A stretch of 64,000 nt of DNA from Leucobacter luti (GCF_019464495.1 NZ_CP080492.1:2108001-2172000), one strand, 5' to 3'; shown: positions 44,257-54,425, counted from the stretch's first letter. Program-made: numbers and translations. The notes: generated by a model not told the origin, from the letters alone.

Positions 44257-45312
44257 CTACGGCACGCGCCGGATCCAGGCCTCCGTGGTGAATTTCTGCT
44301 CGACGAGCAGCTCGGCCGCGTCCCACTCGCCCTCGGTGACCTCGCCGTCGGTGCCACCGTGGCGGCGTTTGAAGACCTCGATCATCTTCTCGATGATGGC
44401 TTCGCGAGTCAGGCCGGTTTGGCTGCGCAGCGGGTCGACGCGCTTTTGCGCACTCGTCGTGCCCTTATCGGACAGTTTCTCACGCCCGATCCGAAGCACC
44501 TCCGTCATAGCGGCCGCATCCATGTCGTACGCCATCGTGACGTGGTGCAGCACGGCACCGGATCCAAGCCGCTTCTGCGCAGCTCCCCCGATCTTGCCCT
44601 GTGGACTCGTGATGTCGTTCAGCGGCTTGTAGTGCGCGTCGATCCCGAGCGCCTGCAACGCTTCGAGCACCCACTCATCGAGGTACGCGTAGGAGTCCGC
44701 GAAGCTCATGCCGCGCACGAGCTCGCCGGGAACGTAGAGCGCGTAAGTGATGCTCGATGCCGGTTCCATGTACATGGCCCCGCCGCCCGAGATTCGGCGC
44801 ACGATCTGGGCGCCGTGGGCCGCGGCCTGCTCCTCGTCGACTTCGTTCTGCACCGATTGGAAGCTGCCGATAATCACGGCAGGCTCGTTCCACTCCCAGA
44901 TTCGCAGTGTCGGGCCGCGCAAGCCCTCGCCGACGGCAGTGGTGAGCACCTCATCGAGCGCGGCATTCAGCACTGGCGTGATGGGGGGCTCGTGCAGGAT
45001 CTGCCAATCGTAGTCGCGCCAGTGCGCGGCGCCCGTAATGGCGCGTCGGATGGCAATGCCTACGGAGTCTGGCGTGAATCCGAGCAGATGCACTTCGCTC
45101 GGAAGCGCCTCGTGAATTGCGTTCGCAAACTGCTCAATGGTGCCGTTGGGGCTCAGGCCTTCGACGGCGCCGTTGATGCACTCGAGTGCATCGTCGGGTT
45201 CAAGGAAGAAATCACCCGAGAGCCGGAAATCACTGATCCGGCCATCGAGCACGTCAAAATCTACGACGACGAGTTTGCCGCCGGGAACCTTGTATTCTCC
45301 GTGCATGCTCAT
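44257..45312 (-). CDS. lplA: Lipoate-protein ligase with N-terminal accessory domain
   Basis: 351 residues. The ligase core starts near residue 100: WQILHEPP..., EWNEPAVIIGSFQ, the lipoate/ATP site RRISGGGAMYMEPASSITYALY, and KIGGAAQKRLGSGAVLHHVTMAYDMD. In front of it, residues about 5-95 resemble the lipoate-ligase accessory domain (GGKLVVVDFDVLDGRISDFRLSGDFF), which in E. coli LplA is at the C-terminus. It attaches lipoate to E2 proteins such as the one at 13.6-14.9 kb. No clear ribosome binding site; the start may be 45312 or 45306. Confidence 0.92.
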   Translation of the reverse strand: MSMHGEYKVPGGKLVVVDFDVLDGRISDFRLSGDFFLEPDDALECINGAVEGLSPNGTIEQFANAIHEALPSEVHLLGFTPDSVGIAIRRAITGAAHWRDYDWQILHEPPITPVLNAALDEVLTTAVGEGLRGPTLRIWEWNEPAVIIGSFQSVQNEVDEEQAAAHGAQIVRRISGGGAMYMEPASSITYALYVPGELVRGMSFADSYAYLDEWVLEALQALGIDAHYKPLNDITSPQGKIGGAAQKRLGSGAVLHHVTMAYDMDAAAMTEVLRIGREKLSDKGTTSAQKRVDPLRSQTGLTREAIIEKMIEVFKRRHGGTDGEVTEGEWDAAELLVEQKFTTEAWIRRVP

Positions 45313-45400
45313 GCCATCAGCGTACGCCTCCGGCGCTCAAAGTGGGGAGCCGAGTTTGTGCCGCGCGCGTTCGAAGTGCGGGCGTTCGCCGTGGACAGAG

Positions 45401-46270
45401 CTACTCAGCGCCGACCCGCTCCAGCATCCAGGTCACCACGTCCGCGATGACCTCGTCGCGGTTCGTCTCATTCAAGAGCTCGTGTCGCGCGTCAGGGTAG
45501 AGCTTCACGGTGACATCGCGCACGCCGCGGTGACGGTACGCGGCCCCCAGGCGTTGCAAGCCGTCGCCGCGGGCAAGGGGATCTGCGCTGCCCGACACGA
45601 TGAGAATCGGGACGTCCGGGTCGAGGCCAGCGGCGGGCTTGCCGAACAGGCGAAGACCATCGCGCACGCCGAATAGCTTCAAGATGTCGGCTTCGAAGCA
45701 CAGCGGGTCTGCGATGAATGCGGCGACGGAGTCCGTGTCGCGGCTCAGCCACTCAAAGCCGTTCGCGTCAGGCCCCGTCCAGGTGGCGTTCAAATCGCCG
45801 CTCTCCATGAAGCGCGGCGTGCGGAACGCTGAGCCGGAGAGGACGAGGGCGTCCCACGCGTGCGGATGGAGGTTCAGCGTGCGCTGCGCCATGAGGGAGC
45901 CCCAGGAGTGCGCGAACATGATGACGGGCAGATCCGGGTACCGCTCGCGAGCGATCGCGGTCAGCTGGAGGATCGCGTTCTCGGTTGCGTGCAGGCCTCC
46001 CGGCCCGAGCTTGCCGAGCTTGCTCAGATCGCCGTCGTGCTGTCGGCGGCCGGTCTCGCCGTGTCCGCGGTGATCGTCTGCGAACACGGCGAAGCCGGCG
46101 CGCACGAGGTGCTGTGCGAAGGCGGCGTAACGCTTCGAGTGCTCTCCGATCCCGTGTGAGATCTGCACGACCCCGATGGGGTGTTCGGCCGTCCACTCGG
46201 TCGCGAAGATCTCAACGCCTGTGGCATCGACATAGCTGAATTCGGTGGGGGATCCGGGTGCCATGCTCAT
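45401..46270 (-). CDS. Alpha/beta hydrolase (monoacylglycerol-lipase-like)
   Basis: 289 residues. HGIGEHSKRYAAFAQHLVRAG and DDHRGHGET are typical of Hydrolase_4/monoglyceride lipases. The nucleophile is the Ser of FAHSWGSLMA (G-x-S-x-G replaced by H-S-W-G-S), with Asp in VSGSADPLARG and His in YPDARHELLNE. Start MSMAPGSP at 46270; the longer frame above it only translates an Arg-rich GC tract. Likely cleaves fatty-acid esters in the cytoplasm. Confidence 0.9.
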   Translation of the reverse strand: MSMAPGSPTEFSYVDATGVEIFATEWTAEHPIGVVQISHGIGEHSKRYAAFAQHLVRAGFAVFADDHRGHGETGRRQHDGDLSKLGKLGPGGLHATENAILQLTAIARERYPDLPVIMFAHSWGSLMAQRTLNLHPHAWDALVLSGSAFRTPRFMESGDLNATWTGPDANGFEWLSRDTDSVAAFIADPLCFEADILKLFGVRDGLRLFGKPAAGLDPDVPILIVSGSADPLARGDGLQRLGAAYRHRGVRDVTVKLYPDARHELLNETNRDEVIADVVTWMLERVGAE

Positions 46271-46474
46271 GTGGCCATTCTCTCGGTCGGGCCTGGGAAG
46301 CACCAGCCCGCCCCGGGCGAGCCGCGCCCGCAGCCGCGCCCGCATCCGCGCCCGCGCCCGTCAAGCGCACCCACGCTGCGGTCGCCCGGCGGGAACGACC
46401 GCAGCGTGGATACTGACGGCGGCGCAGAGGCCGAGCGGGGTGAGAGCTCGGCGGGTGGCCTGTGAGCTTCGCCC

Positions 46475-48142
46475 CTATGCCTCGCGGCGGTAGGCGACCT
46501 GGCCGTCGACCAGCGTGAGAGCCGCACCAGTGCCGAGCAGCTCGGCGGGTGCGCCCTGGAGCGGGTTCGCAGCCCAGACCGCCACGTTGGCGCGGAAGCC
46601 TGTCGCGATTCGGCCGAGTTCCGTCTCGCGCTTCGTGGCGAACGCCGCACCGAGCGTGAGCGCCTCGAGCGCCTGCGCCGGGGTGAATACGCGCTCCGGT
46701 TGGTACGCCTCGCGGCTGCGATCGAGCGCAGACTCCGCGGTGAGCGCAATGAACAGATTGTCCGGCGCGACGTGCGGTGCCGTCGGGGCGTCTGTGCCGA
46801 GCGCGAGCGTGACGCCGGCCGCGCGGAACTTGTGCCAGGGGAAGCCGGTGCGCGCGCGCTCGTCGCCGAGCACGGCCTGCCAGTTGTCGAGCACGGCCGG
46901 GTCGCAGTGCACCGGCTGCATCGAGGCGGTGACGCCGAGCGCAGCCATGCGGGCGATCGTGTCATCCGCGACCGATTCGAGGTGCTCAACGCGGGGGCGG
47001 CGGTCGGCGCGCGCGCCGTTCACCCGGATGCACTCCTGCACCATGTCGAGCGCGATCGTGCTCGCCTCGTCTCCGATGGCGTGCAGCGCGAGCTGCAGCC
47101 CGGCAGCATCTGCCGCAACCGCCATTGGGAGGGCAAACTCGCGCTCCCAGATCGCGCCGGGCAGCTCTCCGTTCGCGTAGGGCTCGCGCATCGTCGCGGT
47201 GCACGCGTCGATCACGCCGTCGAGGATGAACTTGACTCCGGTGATCCGCAACCACTGATCGCCATACTGCGCTGCGATCTCGTCGCGCACGCGGGTGATC
47301 TGCTCGATCTGGGCTGCATCGCTGGCGATGTCGCCTGTGGCGGTGAGGAGCCAGTGCGCGTTGACCGGGAAGGGGAGCCGCCCGTCGCGGTCGAGGATCC
47401 GCCGGTAGGCCGCCAGGTCTGCGGCTCCGAAGGACATCTCGGTTGCGCCGGTGACGCCGGTCTCCAGGTAGGCGTCGAACGCGGCCTGCAGGTAACGATC
47501 CTCGTCTACCTCACTGCGCACCGAATCGAGGTAGCCCCACGCGTGGCTCATGGCCGCGGTCTCGAGCAGGAAGCCTGTTGCGTCTCCGTTTGCATCGCGC
47601 ACGATTTCGCCGCCGACGGGATCAGGGGTTTCGCGGGTGATTCCCATCGCCGCGAGCGCTGCAGTGTTGACCCACACCGAGTGCAGATCATTGGCGTCCA
47701 GGATCACGGGCACGTCGGATACGACGGCGTCGAGCAGCGCCGCGGTGGGGCGCTCGCCTTCCGGGAAAATGTCGAACAGCCAGCTCGTCCCGAGCAGCAT
47801 CGGGGCCTCAGGGTTCGCCGCGCGTGCGGCAGCGAGCCGCTCCTGGACCACGGCGATCGATCCGGCATCCCGCAGCTGCACTTTTGAGAGCGATTCGCCC
47901 AGCATCATCATGTGGGAGTGGCCCTCGATGATGCCGGGGGTCACCACTGCCCCGCCGAGGTCGATCTCCGTGACGCCGGGTGGCGGCGTCGCGGCGTCGC
48001 CCCCGACGGCCAAGCGCACGGAGGTGAGGTCTCCGGCTGCGAGCACGAGTCCGTCGCGCACAGCGAAGCACTCGCGCGGGGCCACCGTAGCCTCACCGGT
48101 GAAGACGGTGGCGTTCCGGTAGATCGTGGTCTCGCTGGTCAT
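46475..48142 (-). CDS. Amidohydrolase family 3 (YtcJ-like) enzyme
   Basis: 555 residues. N-terminal beta-sandwich, then the metal site IIEGHSHMMM, the YtcJ-style DANDLHSVWVNTAAL segment, a Lys in GVKFILDGVID, His in LALHAIGDEAS and PRVEHLESV, and Asp in ALGTDAPTAP. The family hydrolyses amides or formamides; the substrate is open. It follows an MFS gene across a hairpin and shares direction with it; a TetR gene lies beyond the MFS. Together they look like an import or export plus hydrolysis unit. Confidence 0.9.
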   Translation of the reverse strand: MTSETTIYRNATVFTGEATVAPRECFAVRDGLVLAAGDLTSVRLAVGGDAATPPPGVTEIDLGGAVVTPGIIEGHSHMMMLGESLSKVQLRDAGSIAVVQERLAAARAANPEAPMLLGTSWLFDIFPEGERPTAALLDAVVSDVPVILDANDLHSVWVNTAALAAMGITRETPDPVGGEIVRDANGDATGFLLETAAMSHAWGYLDSVRSEVDEDRYLQAAFDAYLETGVTGATEMSFGAADLAAYRRILDRDGRLPFPVNAHWLLTATGDIASDAAQIEQITRVRDEIAAQYGDQWLRITGVKFILDGVIDACTATMREPYANGELPGAIWEREFALPMAVAADAAGLQLALHAIGDEASTIALDMVQECIRVNGARADRRPRVEHLESVADDTIARMAALGVTASMQPVHCDPAVLDNWQAVLGDERARTGFPWHKFRAAGVTLALGTDAPTAPHVAPDNLFIALTAESALDRSREAYQPERVFTPAQALEALTLGAAFATKRETELGRIATGFRANVAVWAANPLQGAPAELLGTGAALTLVDGQVAYRREA

Positions 48143-48210
48143 GGTGCTCGCTTTCCTCTGCGTGATGCTGTGCTGCGGTGATCGGGTGCTGCAGTGTGGG
48201 AGTCGCAGTG

Positions 48211-48241
48211 ATCCGCGGTGATGGTGACCCATGCCGCGGAT
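48211..48241 (-). terminator. Hairpin between MFS and amidohydrolase genes
   Basis: Perfect 8-bp arms ATCCGCGG / CCGCGGAT with a 15-base spacer, 19 bp after the MFS stop. No T-run. Confidence 0.45.
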
Positions 48242-48260
48242 TGTTCCTCCCCCTCAGATG

Positions 48261-49489
48261 TTATGGGGTCACGGGCTGTGCGGATGATGCGCCCGCCGTG
48301 GAGCGCGCGAGTGCTCGCTCCGCGCCAACGGATACGCGGGCGATGATGACGGTCGGCACGATCACCACGAAGCTGATGACGCCCATGATCAGCGAGAACG
48401 TGGGGACTCCGAACTGCTCAATGAGTGCGCCGCCGATGAGCGGCGCGAAGCTGGAGCCCACGAGGTACGCGCCGAGCAGGGGGCCAGACCACCTGCCGCG
48501 GGCATCAAGCCCCGCCGCCGTCGCGATGAACAGAGAGAACGCGAAAGCATAGATCGTGTTGACGCCGATGATGAGCGCGGCGAGCAGCGTCGGATCTTCG
48601 GCAAAGCCGATCCAGATCTTGAGCGCACCCCGGTGGTGAGCGCGATCGCGAGCGGGGCCGCGCGGCCGATGCGCGCGCCACAGATCGAGACGAGCAGCAT
48701 GCCGAGGATGCCGCCTGCCGCGGCGAGACTGAGAGCGAAGCCGAGACCCTGCTCATCGAGACCGACGGCGTCACCGAGCACCGGTGCCATTGTCCAGATC
48801 GCGTCCTCGCTGGTGCCCCAGAGCGGGAACACCAGGAGAATAGCGAAGCCGGCGACCGTGATCCGTCGCGGCTCTGCAATGGCAAGGCTGGTGGTCACAT
48901 CGACGGGCTCGGCGTGCTCGGGGGAGTCCGGGAGCCATCTCGCGAGCGTGAGACCGGCGAGCGAGATCAGCGCAAGCGCACCGAACACGGTGCCCTGCGT
49001 GATTCCGATCAGCGGAATCACGGCGAGCACAAGAGTGATGAGCACACGGTTGACGAGCCCGCTCGTGGCGGAGACTCGATTCGGGTTCCGAAGTGCGGCG
49101 ATCGCGGCCCCTGAGGTGGAGATTGCGGCACCGACGCCTGCGCCGCCGACGATCAGTCCGGTTACGGCGAGGGTGGGGTTCGGGATCAGTGCCGCGGCGC
49201 CGAACGCCACGACCGCAACCGCAAGCCCGGCGCAGGCGAGTGTGCGGCGTGCGGCTCCTGCCGCGAGGCGCGATGTTCCGAGGCCCACCACAGCGGAGGC
49301 CAGCAGCCCCCAGGTGAGGATATTGCCGCTCGTAATGACGTCGAAGCCGAGATGCGCGAGCGCCGTCATGATGAACGGCGCAAGGTTTGCCATCATCAGG
49401 CTCGCCAGGGCAATGACGAACGTGGCGCTCCCGTTGCGCAGAGACAGCGGATGGCGCGGGTCGATCGCGCGTGGTGTGGTGGTGTTCAC
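48261..49489 (-). CDS. MFS transporter (frameshifted)
   Basis: About 409 residues after repair, twelve helices. It starts with GTG (MNTTTPRAIDPRHPLSLRNGS). The frame breaks in the CCCC run at 48628-48631 (GGGG on the coding strand): one more G joins ALTTGG to ALKIWIGFAEDPTLLAALIIGVN, and the C-terminal half ends ARSTAGASSAQPVTP. Divergent from the TetR gene at 49.6 kb with a palindrome between them, so probably repressed by it. Substrate is unknown, perhaps related to the amidohydrolase downstream. Confidence 0.84.
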
Positions 49490-49549
49490 GAGGGCTCTCT
49501 CCGGCGGCTCTGGCGGTGTGGGACGCGGCGAGCCGCGCGATTGTGATTA

Positions 49550-49566
49550 ACCGAAACGATTTCGGT
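49550..49566. promoter_or_regulatory. Candidate TetR operator
   Basis: Perfect palindrome ACCGAAA-CGA-TTTCGGT in the divergent MFS/TetR gap, 60 bp from the MFS start and 63 bp from the TetR start. Confidence 0.65.
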
Positions 49567-49629
49567 AAACCCAGGTTTATCGTGCCTCGTGTGAGAAGAT
49601 CTGTCAAGCAGGAACGAGGAAGGAACCCC

Positions 49630-50241
49630 GTGGCGAGACCCCGCACTGCTCGGCTCAGCCGAGAGATCATCGGCCGTGCCGCCATCGACTATGTCGCGGC
49701 GGGACACGAGCTCCAATTGGTTCCACTCGCGAAACAGCTGGGCGTCACCGTTTCTTCGCTCTACCACCACGTCGATGGCCGCGAGGGCGTAATCCGAGCG
49801 ATGCGGCAGGTGCTCGTGCCGCAGTACATCGCAAGCGAGCCGGAAGCCGAGGGCTGGGAAGCGCGGATCCGCCGCGAGGTCGAGCACACCTGGCGGATGT
49901 ACGCTGATCACCCCGGTGTGTTGCAGCTCATGCTCACCGTCGTCATCGACGAGCCGGATGTCCTCCGGTTTTACAGCGCCCTCGCAGATGCGCTGGCCGA
50001 GGCAGGACTCCCGGAAGACGAGATTCTCACGACGATCGAAGTGATTGACGCCTTCACCTTTGGTGCCGCGCTCGATGCGCTTTCACCCGAGACGATTCTC
50101 GACCCGGAGAGCGCTGGGCCAGAGCTGGCGGAGCTCATCCGGCGCCACCCAGTGGGACAGGAGCGCAACCGGCGCGTGTTCGATCGCGGCCTCGACTTCA
50201 TCATGACGGGGATTCGCGCACGCGTGGAGACCGCGGGCTGA
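49630..50241 (+). CDS. TetR family transcriptional regulator
   Basis: 203 residues. Helix-turn-helix around residues 15-50: LVPLAKQLGVTVSSLYHHVDGREGVIRAM. The C-terminal half resembles TetR-class proteins with a large ligand pocket. GTG start at 49630 with GAGGAAGGAACCCC before it. Divergent from the MFS gene; the palindrome between them is the likely operator. Confidence 0.92.
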   Translation: MARPRTARLSREIIGRAAIDYVAAGHELQLVPLAKQLGVTVSSLYHHVDGREGVIRAMRQVLVPQYIASEPEAEGWEARIRREVEHTWRMYADHPGVLQLMLTVVIDEPDVLRFYSALADALAEAGLPEDEILTTIEVIDAFTFGAALDALSPETILDPESAGPELAELIRRHPVGQERNRRVFDRGLDFIMTGIRARVETAG

Positions 50242-50276
50242 TCCCGCGGCTGCGCGCCCTGACCTACACTGGGGCT

Positions 50277-51365
50277 GTGCCAGGAATTGGTCGTGCCGGA
50301 GCCAGCGGGTTGCGGCCCCTGCGCGCACCGCGCCCCACGTGGACGGCCGCAGTCGTGGCCCTCGCGCTCGCCGCAGCGCTCGTGGGGTGCGACAGCGGGA
50401 CCAAGGAGCTGGCCAGCGCCGAACTGGTGACGGCGGGCCTGACACCAGCGGAGCAGGAGCAGGGAGCACACATGCGCATCACGGACATTGAGGTCACGGG
50501 GCCGGCGGCAGCGCAGCACCCAGGCACCCCGAACCGAATTGGCTCAGATCGGATCCGCGTGCGCGCGTACGAGCCGGTGCTCGAACCGGGCGGGAAACCA
50601 TGGGCGACGCTCGTGTGGGCGCACGGCGGCTCGTTCCTGCGGGGCACGCTCGATTGGCCGGAAGCCGATTGGGTGTCGCGACAATTCGCTGACGCGGGGA
50701 TCCAGGTTTATTCCGTCGACTACATCCTCGCGAGTGATACGGTGCAGGCTCCCGCACCGAGCAATGACGTGGCCGCAGTGCTCAGCTGGGCCGCTGAACG
50801 TGCCGAGCCGGAGGCCCTTTTGGTGATTGGCGGTGCCAGCGCGGGTGCACACCTTGCGACGTTGGCCGCGCTCGACCGTGCTGATCGCGCGGCAGCGGAG
50901 GATGGCAGAGTCGCCGATGCGCTGATCCTCGAGTACCCCACGATGCACCGCGTGCAGCTGCCCGATCCTGCAATCGCCGCTGCCACCGCAGGGCTCCCCG
51001 AGCAGCGGCGATTCAGCGATGATCGTATCGCCGAGATGTATGCGTTCTACCTCGGAGCCGGCCCTGAAGGCGGTGCCGGTCTCCAGGCTGGCGACGCCCC
51101 TGTCGCGGGTGAGCTGCCGGCTGAGCGTCTCGCCGCGCTGCCACCCACCACCATCGTCAACGCCGATGCCGACGACCTGCGAGCCTCTGGCGAGCAATTT
51201 GCCGAGCAGTTGCGCGCTGCCGGCGTTCCCGTGACAGCGTCGATCCAGCCGGGCACGGTGCACGGCTACCTCAATCGTCCAGAAGAGACGGCGACCTCGC
51301 TGGTGGACGCGGAAGAAACGATTGATCGCTTCGTGATCGCGTTGCGCCAGATCGCGGCGGGATAG
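50277..51365 (+). CDS. Lipoprotein alpha/beta hydrolase (hormone-sensitive-lipase-like)
   Basis: 362 residues, GTG start. A basic N-terminus and hydrophobic stretch end in the lipobox LVGC (Cys38), so it is probably anchored outside the cell membrane. The oxyanion motif is in WAHGGSFLRG, the nucleophile elbow in GGASAGAH, and Asp and His in NADADDLRASGEQ and GTVHGYLN. These are features of the alpha/beta hydrolase fold-3 esterases. It follows tetR by 35 bp. Confidence 0.88.
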   Translation: MPGIGRAGASGLRPLRAPRPTWTAAVVALALAAALVGCDSGTKELASAELVTAGLTPAEQEQGAHMRITDIEVTGPAAAQHPGTPNRIGSDRIRVRAYEPVLEPGGKPWATLVWAHGGSFLRGTLDWPEADWVSRQFADAGIQVYSVDYILASDTVQAPAPSNDVAAVLSWAAERAEPEALLVIGGASAGAHLATLAALDRADRAAAEDGRVADALILEYPTMHRVQLPDPAIAAATAGLPEQRRFSDDRIAEMYAFYLGAGPEGGAGLQAGDAPVAGELPAERLAALPPTTIVNADADDLRASGEQFAEQLRAAGVPVTASIQPGTVHGYLNRPEETATSLVDAEETIDRFVIALRQIAAG

Positions 51366-51510
51366 ACGCTGCGGTTCCGCCGCGCATCCGCGGTACCGGC
51401 AGGGAGCACTTCCGATCTGCGACTGAGCAATTCGTGTGACACTCGGTGCGCTGAGTGCGTGCTGTGCCATGCCCGTGGAGTGACGGGCCGACGGCAGCAC
51501 TCATCGAAGC

Positions 51511-52350
51511 TCACCGCTGCACAGGATCGGCAGGGCGAGTCTCCGAGAGTGCAACGCCTGGTCGGAGCTCGCCTGCCTCGATGCGGACAGAGAGCCGGTT
51601 CTCGGGAGGCGGGAACGGGCATGTGGCGCTGTCCGAGTACGCGCAGGGCGGGTTCGTCGTGCGGGTGAAGTCGATGACAACGGTGCCTGCATCCTTCGCC
51701 GTGACCTCAACGAATCGAGCAGCAGGGAAGGTGAGGTCGGTGCCAGACGCATCGGAGAAGAGCGCTCGGAGGTCGCCGTGCTCCGCGGAGCCGAAGAGGG
51801 TGAGCGCGACGTCCTGCCCTGCGACGGTGAACTCCGCGCGCCCCGGAGAGTCGTAGTGCTGAAGCCGGTCTGCTCCCGCAGCTGAGGGCACCTCGACTGA
51901 GCCGCGGATGTGCGGAACGAAGCGGCCGGTGATCACCCAGTCGGTGCTCGGCGGGAAAGTCGCCGTCCCCGAGTAGCTTGCTCGTGCGGAGGCTGCCGGA
52001 TCGCGCGGACGCACGATGATGCCACCGCTTCGCGCGGCGATCTCAAGCTGGATATCACCCCACGCGAGGGCCGTGCCTGCCGTGCCAGTGAGGGGGCCGA
52101 GGGTGACGGTTCCTGCGACCTGTTCACCGTCGCGGGTCACGCCGTCGGAAGCCGGGACCGTGAGTGTGACGAGGCCCTCCGCTGTGGCCGACCACGTGCC
52201 CGGTACCCCAGGAAGAGACTGTGGCTGTGTGGTGAGCCAGTGCAGGGCGGTGGGGCTCAGTGGGCCATACGGCGCGGTCCGCGCACGCTCGATGCCTGTG
52301 TGCCAAGCGGCGTGCTCATCAGCGAACGTGGTGGGGTCTGGGCTGGACAT
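51511..52350 (-). CDS. DUF1684 domain protein
   Basis: 279 residues of unknown function. The diagnostic DUF1684 stretch is FTRTTNPPCAYSDSATCPFPPPENRL near the C-terminus; upstream are LHWL and the long beta-rich middle with FDLNRAYNP-like motifs reduced. No signal peptide, no membrane helix. The conserved Cys pair and PPPEN loop suggest a binding or enzymatic site, but no reaction is known to me. Neighbours give no clear hint. Confidence 0.88.
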   Translation of the reverse strand: MSSPDPTTFADEHAAWHTGIERARTAPYGPLSPTALHWLTTQPQSLPGVPGTWSATAEGLVTLTVPASDGVTRDGEQVAGTVTLGPLTGTAGTALAWGDIQLEIAARSGGIIVRPRDPAASARASYSGTATFPPSTDWVITGRFVPHIRGSVEVPSAAGADRLQHYDSPGRAEFTVAGQDVALTLFGSAEHGDLRALFSDASGTDLTFPAARFVEVTAKDAGTVVIDFTRTTNPPCAYSDSATCPFPPPENRLSVRIEAGELRPGVALSETRPADPVQR

Positions 52351-52487
52351 ATCGGCTCCCTCAGATCAGTCGGAGCTCAACACAAACACAGCTCTGCTGC
52401 GCACTGAAAGAAGTGTGACCCGAGGTTTCACGGGTGCACCGTGAAAATTCTGCGGCCAGCTGCCGTCGCAGGCGGCAGAATAGGCGT

Positions 52488-53105
52488 ATGACCCTGTCTC
52501 ACCCAGGCACGCTGAGCGGCCGCCTTGTCGTGCTCGAACCGCTGGCTCCCGAACACCATGACGGACTGGTCGACGCCGTGCGCGACGGCGAGCTGTGGTC
52601 GCTGTGGTACACGATTGTGCCGCGCCCGGAACAGATGTCCGCCGAGATCCGGCGCCGTCTTGAACAGCAGGAACTCGGCACGATGATCCCGTTCACCGCA
52701 CGCATGGCGGATACGGGGCGCATTATTGGCATGACGACGTACATGAACATTGAAGCCGAAACGCCGCGGGTGGAGATTGGTTCCACGTGGAACGCTGCGA
52801 GTGCGCAGGGCAGCGGGACGAACCCGGAGTCGAAACTGCTGCTGTTGCAGCACGCCTTTGAGGTGTGGGACTGCACTGCCGTTGAGTTTCGCACTGATTT
52901 CCATAATCACCAGTCGCGGGCGGCCATCGCCCGCCTCGGGGCGAAGCAGGATGGCGTGCTCCGCGCGCACCGTCGCGCAGCGGGGTACCTGCGCGACACG
53001 GTGGTGTTCTCAGTCACACAGGCCGAGTGGCCCGGCGTGCGGCGCGGGCTTGAGCATCGCATTGCGCGCCATCTCGCGGTGCCAGGCGCGGCTCAGCTGG
53101 GGTAG
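52488..53105 (+). CDS. GNAT family N-acetyltransferase (RimJ/RimL-like)
   Basis: 205 residues. The start MTLSHPGTLSGRLVVLEPLAPEHH and the later EIGSTWNAASAQGSGTNPESKLLLLQHAFE, FRTDFHNHQSRAAIARLGAKQDGVLRAH match the RimJ/RimL-type group, with the acetyl-CoA loop and N-x(2)-S-x(3)-I-x-R-LG signature. It acetylates an amino group of a protein or small molecule. It is a lone gene ending at a bidirectional hairpin. Confidence 0.9.
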   Translation: MTLSHPGTLSGRLVVLEPLAPEHHDGLVDAVRDGELWSLWYTIVPRPEQMSAEIRRRLEQQELGTMIPFTARMADTGRIIGMTTYMNIEAETPRVEIGSTWNAASAQGSGTNPESKLLLLQHAFEVWDCTAVEFRTDFHNHQSRAAIARLGAKQDGVLRAHRRAAGYLRDTVVFSVTQAEWPGVRRGLEHRIARHLAVPGAAQLG

Positions 53106-53108
53106 CGC

Positions 53109-53128
53109 GGGGCACTGAGGTGTGCCCC
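53109..53128. terminator. Bidirectional hairpin between GNAT and lactate dehydrogenase genes
   Basis: 7-bp stem GGGGCAC / GTGCCCC with a 6-base loop, filling the 37-bp gap between two converging genes. Confidence 0.6.
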
Positions 53129-53142
53129 CAGCGCCCCGAGCG

Positions 53143-54384
53143 CTACTCGGTGACCTCAACCGGCGCGAGTCGCTGCAGCTGAGTGACGTGGTGCGGCTCG
53201 AGCTCTGCAAGCGAGGTCACCCCGAGCAAGCGCATCGTGCGCTCGATCTCGCTACGCAGGATCGCGATCGTGCGATCTACTCCCGCGCGGCCACCGGCCA
53301 TGAGCCCGTACAGATACGCGCGACCGATCAGCGTGAAATCGGCTCCGAGCGCGATCGAGGCCACGATGTCCGCACCGTTCATGATGCCGGTGTCGATCAT
53401 CACGGTGAAGTCGTCGCCGACGGCCTTGCGCACCTTCGGGAGCAGGTGGAACGGGATCGGCGCACGATCGAGCTGGCGCCCACCGTGATTCGACAGCACG
53501 ATGCCGTCCACCCCTGCGTCACGCAACCGCAGTGAGTCCTCGATGTTCTGCACGCCCTTGATCACGATCTTGCCCGGCCACAACTCGCGAATGATCGCCA
53601 GATCGTCATAGCTGATCGTCGGATCCATCGCGGCGTCGAGCATCTCGCCAACGGTGCCGCCGGTCGCTGACAGCGAGGCAAACTCAAGCTTCGGCGTCGT
53701 GAGGAAATCGACCCACCACCAGGGCCGCGGCAGCGCATTGATCACGGTGCCAATGCTGAGCTGTGGCGGGATCGAGAAGCCGTTGCGCTTATCGCGCAGC
53801 CGGGCGCCCGCGACTGGGGTATCGACAGTGAAGTGGAGCGTGTCGAAGCCAGCGGCGGCGGCGCGGCGCGTGAGCTCATAGGAGATCTCGCGATCCCGCA
53901 TCACATACAGCTGGAACCAATTGCGGCCGGCCGGATTCGTGGCGCGCACATCTTCGATCGACGTGGTGCCCAGCGTTGACAGCGTAAACGGGATCCCGGC
54001 AGCGGCAGCGGCCCCGGCTCCGGCGACCTCGCCCTCGGTCTGCATCAGGCGCGTGAAACCCGTCGGCGCAATGCCAAACGGCAAAGCGCTCGGACCGCCG
54101 AGGATCTCAACGCTCGTGTCCACTGTGGGGGCCGGGCGCAAGATCCCAGGATGGAACTCGACGTCTTGGAACGCCTGGCGTGCGCGCGCAAGCGACAGCT
54201 CGCCCTCGGCTGCACCGTCCGTGTAATCGAAGGCGGCCTTCGGGGTGCGGCGCTTCGCAATCGTCCGCAGATCGTTGATCGTGAGTGCGCCCTCAAGGCG
54301 ACGACGCTTCCCGTTGAAATCAGGACGCTTGAACTGCATGAGTTCGAACAGCTCAGTGGGCTTGGGGACCTGGCGCTTGACCAT
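53143..54384 (-). CDS. lldD: FMN-dependent L-lactate dehydrogenase / alpha-hydroxy-acid oxidase
   Basis: 413 residues of the FMN alpha-hydroxy-acid dehydrogenase family. [52 protein letters not shown], then the catalytic His and Arg in SNHGGRQLD and the FMN loop [21 protein letters not shown]. It oxidises L-lactate to pyruvate. Here it lies 41 bp after rhamnulokinase, which fits the use of lactate formed from lactaldehyde during rhamnose breakdown. The N-terminus is about 30 residues longer than E. coli LldD, as in other actinobacteria. Confidence 0.93.
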   Translation of the reverse strand: MVKRQVPKPTELFELMQFKRPDFNGKRRRLEGALTINDLRTIAKRRTPKAAFDYTDGAAEGELSLARARQAFQDVEFHPGILRPAPTVDTSVEILGGPSALPFGIAPTGFTRLMQTEGEVAGAGAAAAAGIPFTLSTLGTTSIEDVRATNPAGRNWFQLYVMRDREISYELTRRAAAAGFDTLHFTVDTPVAGARLRDKRNGFSIPPQLSIGTVINALPRPWWWVDFLTTPKLEFASLSATGGTVGEMLDAAMDPTISYDDLAIIRELWPGKIVIKGVQNIEDSLRLRDAGVDGIVLSNHGGRQLDRAPIPFHLLPKVRKAVGDDFTVMIDTGIMNGADIVASIALGADFTLIGRAYLYGLMAGGRAGVDRTIAILRSEIERTMRLLGVTSLAELEPHHVTQLQRLAPVEVTE

Positions 54385-54425
54385 GATTCTCGCTTCCAGT
54401 CGGAATGCTCGGGCAGAGTGACGGA

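Noticed and set aside
46300..46370. An arginine-rich coding extension upstream of the alpha/beta hydrolase
   Set aside because: It translates a GC-rich run of near 6-bp repeats with no domain. The start at 46270 agrees with family length.
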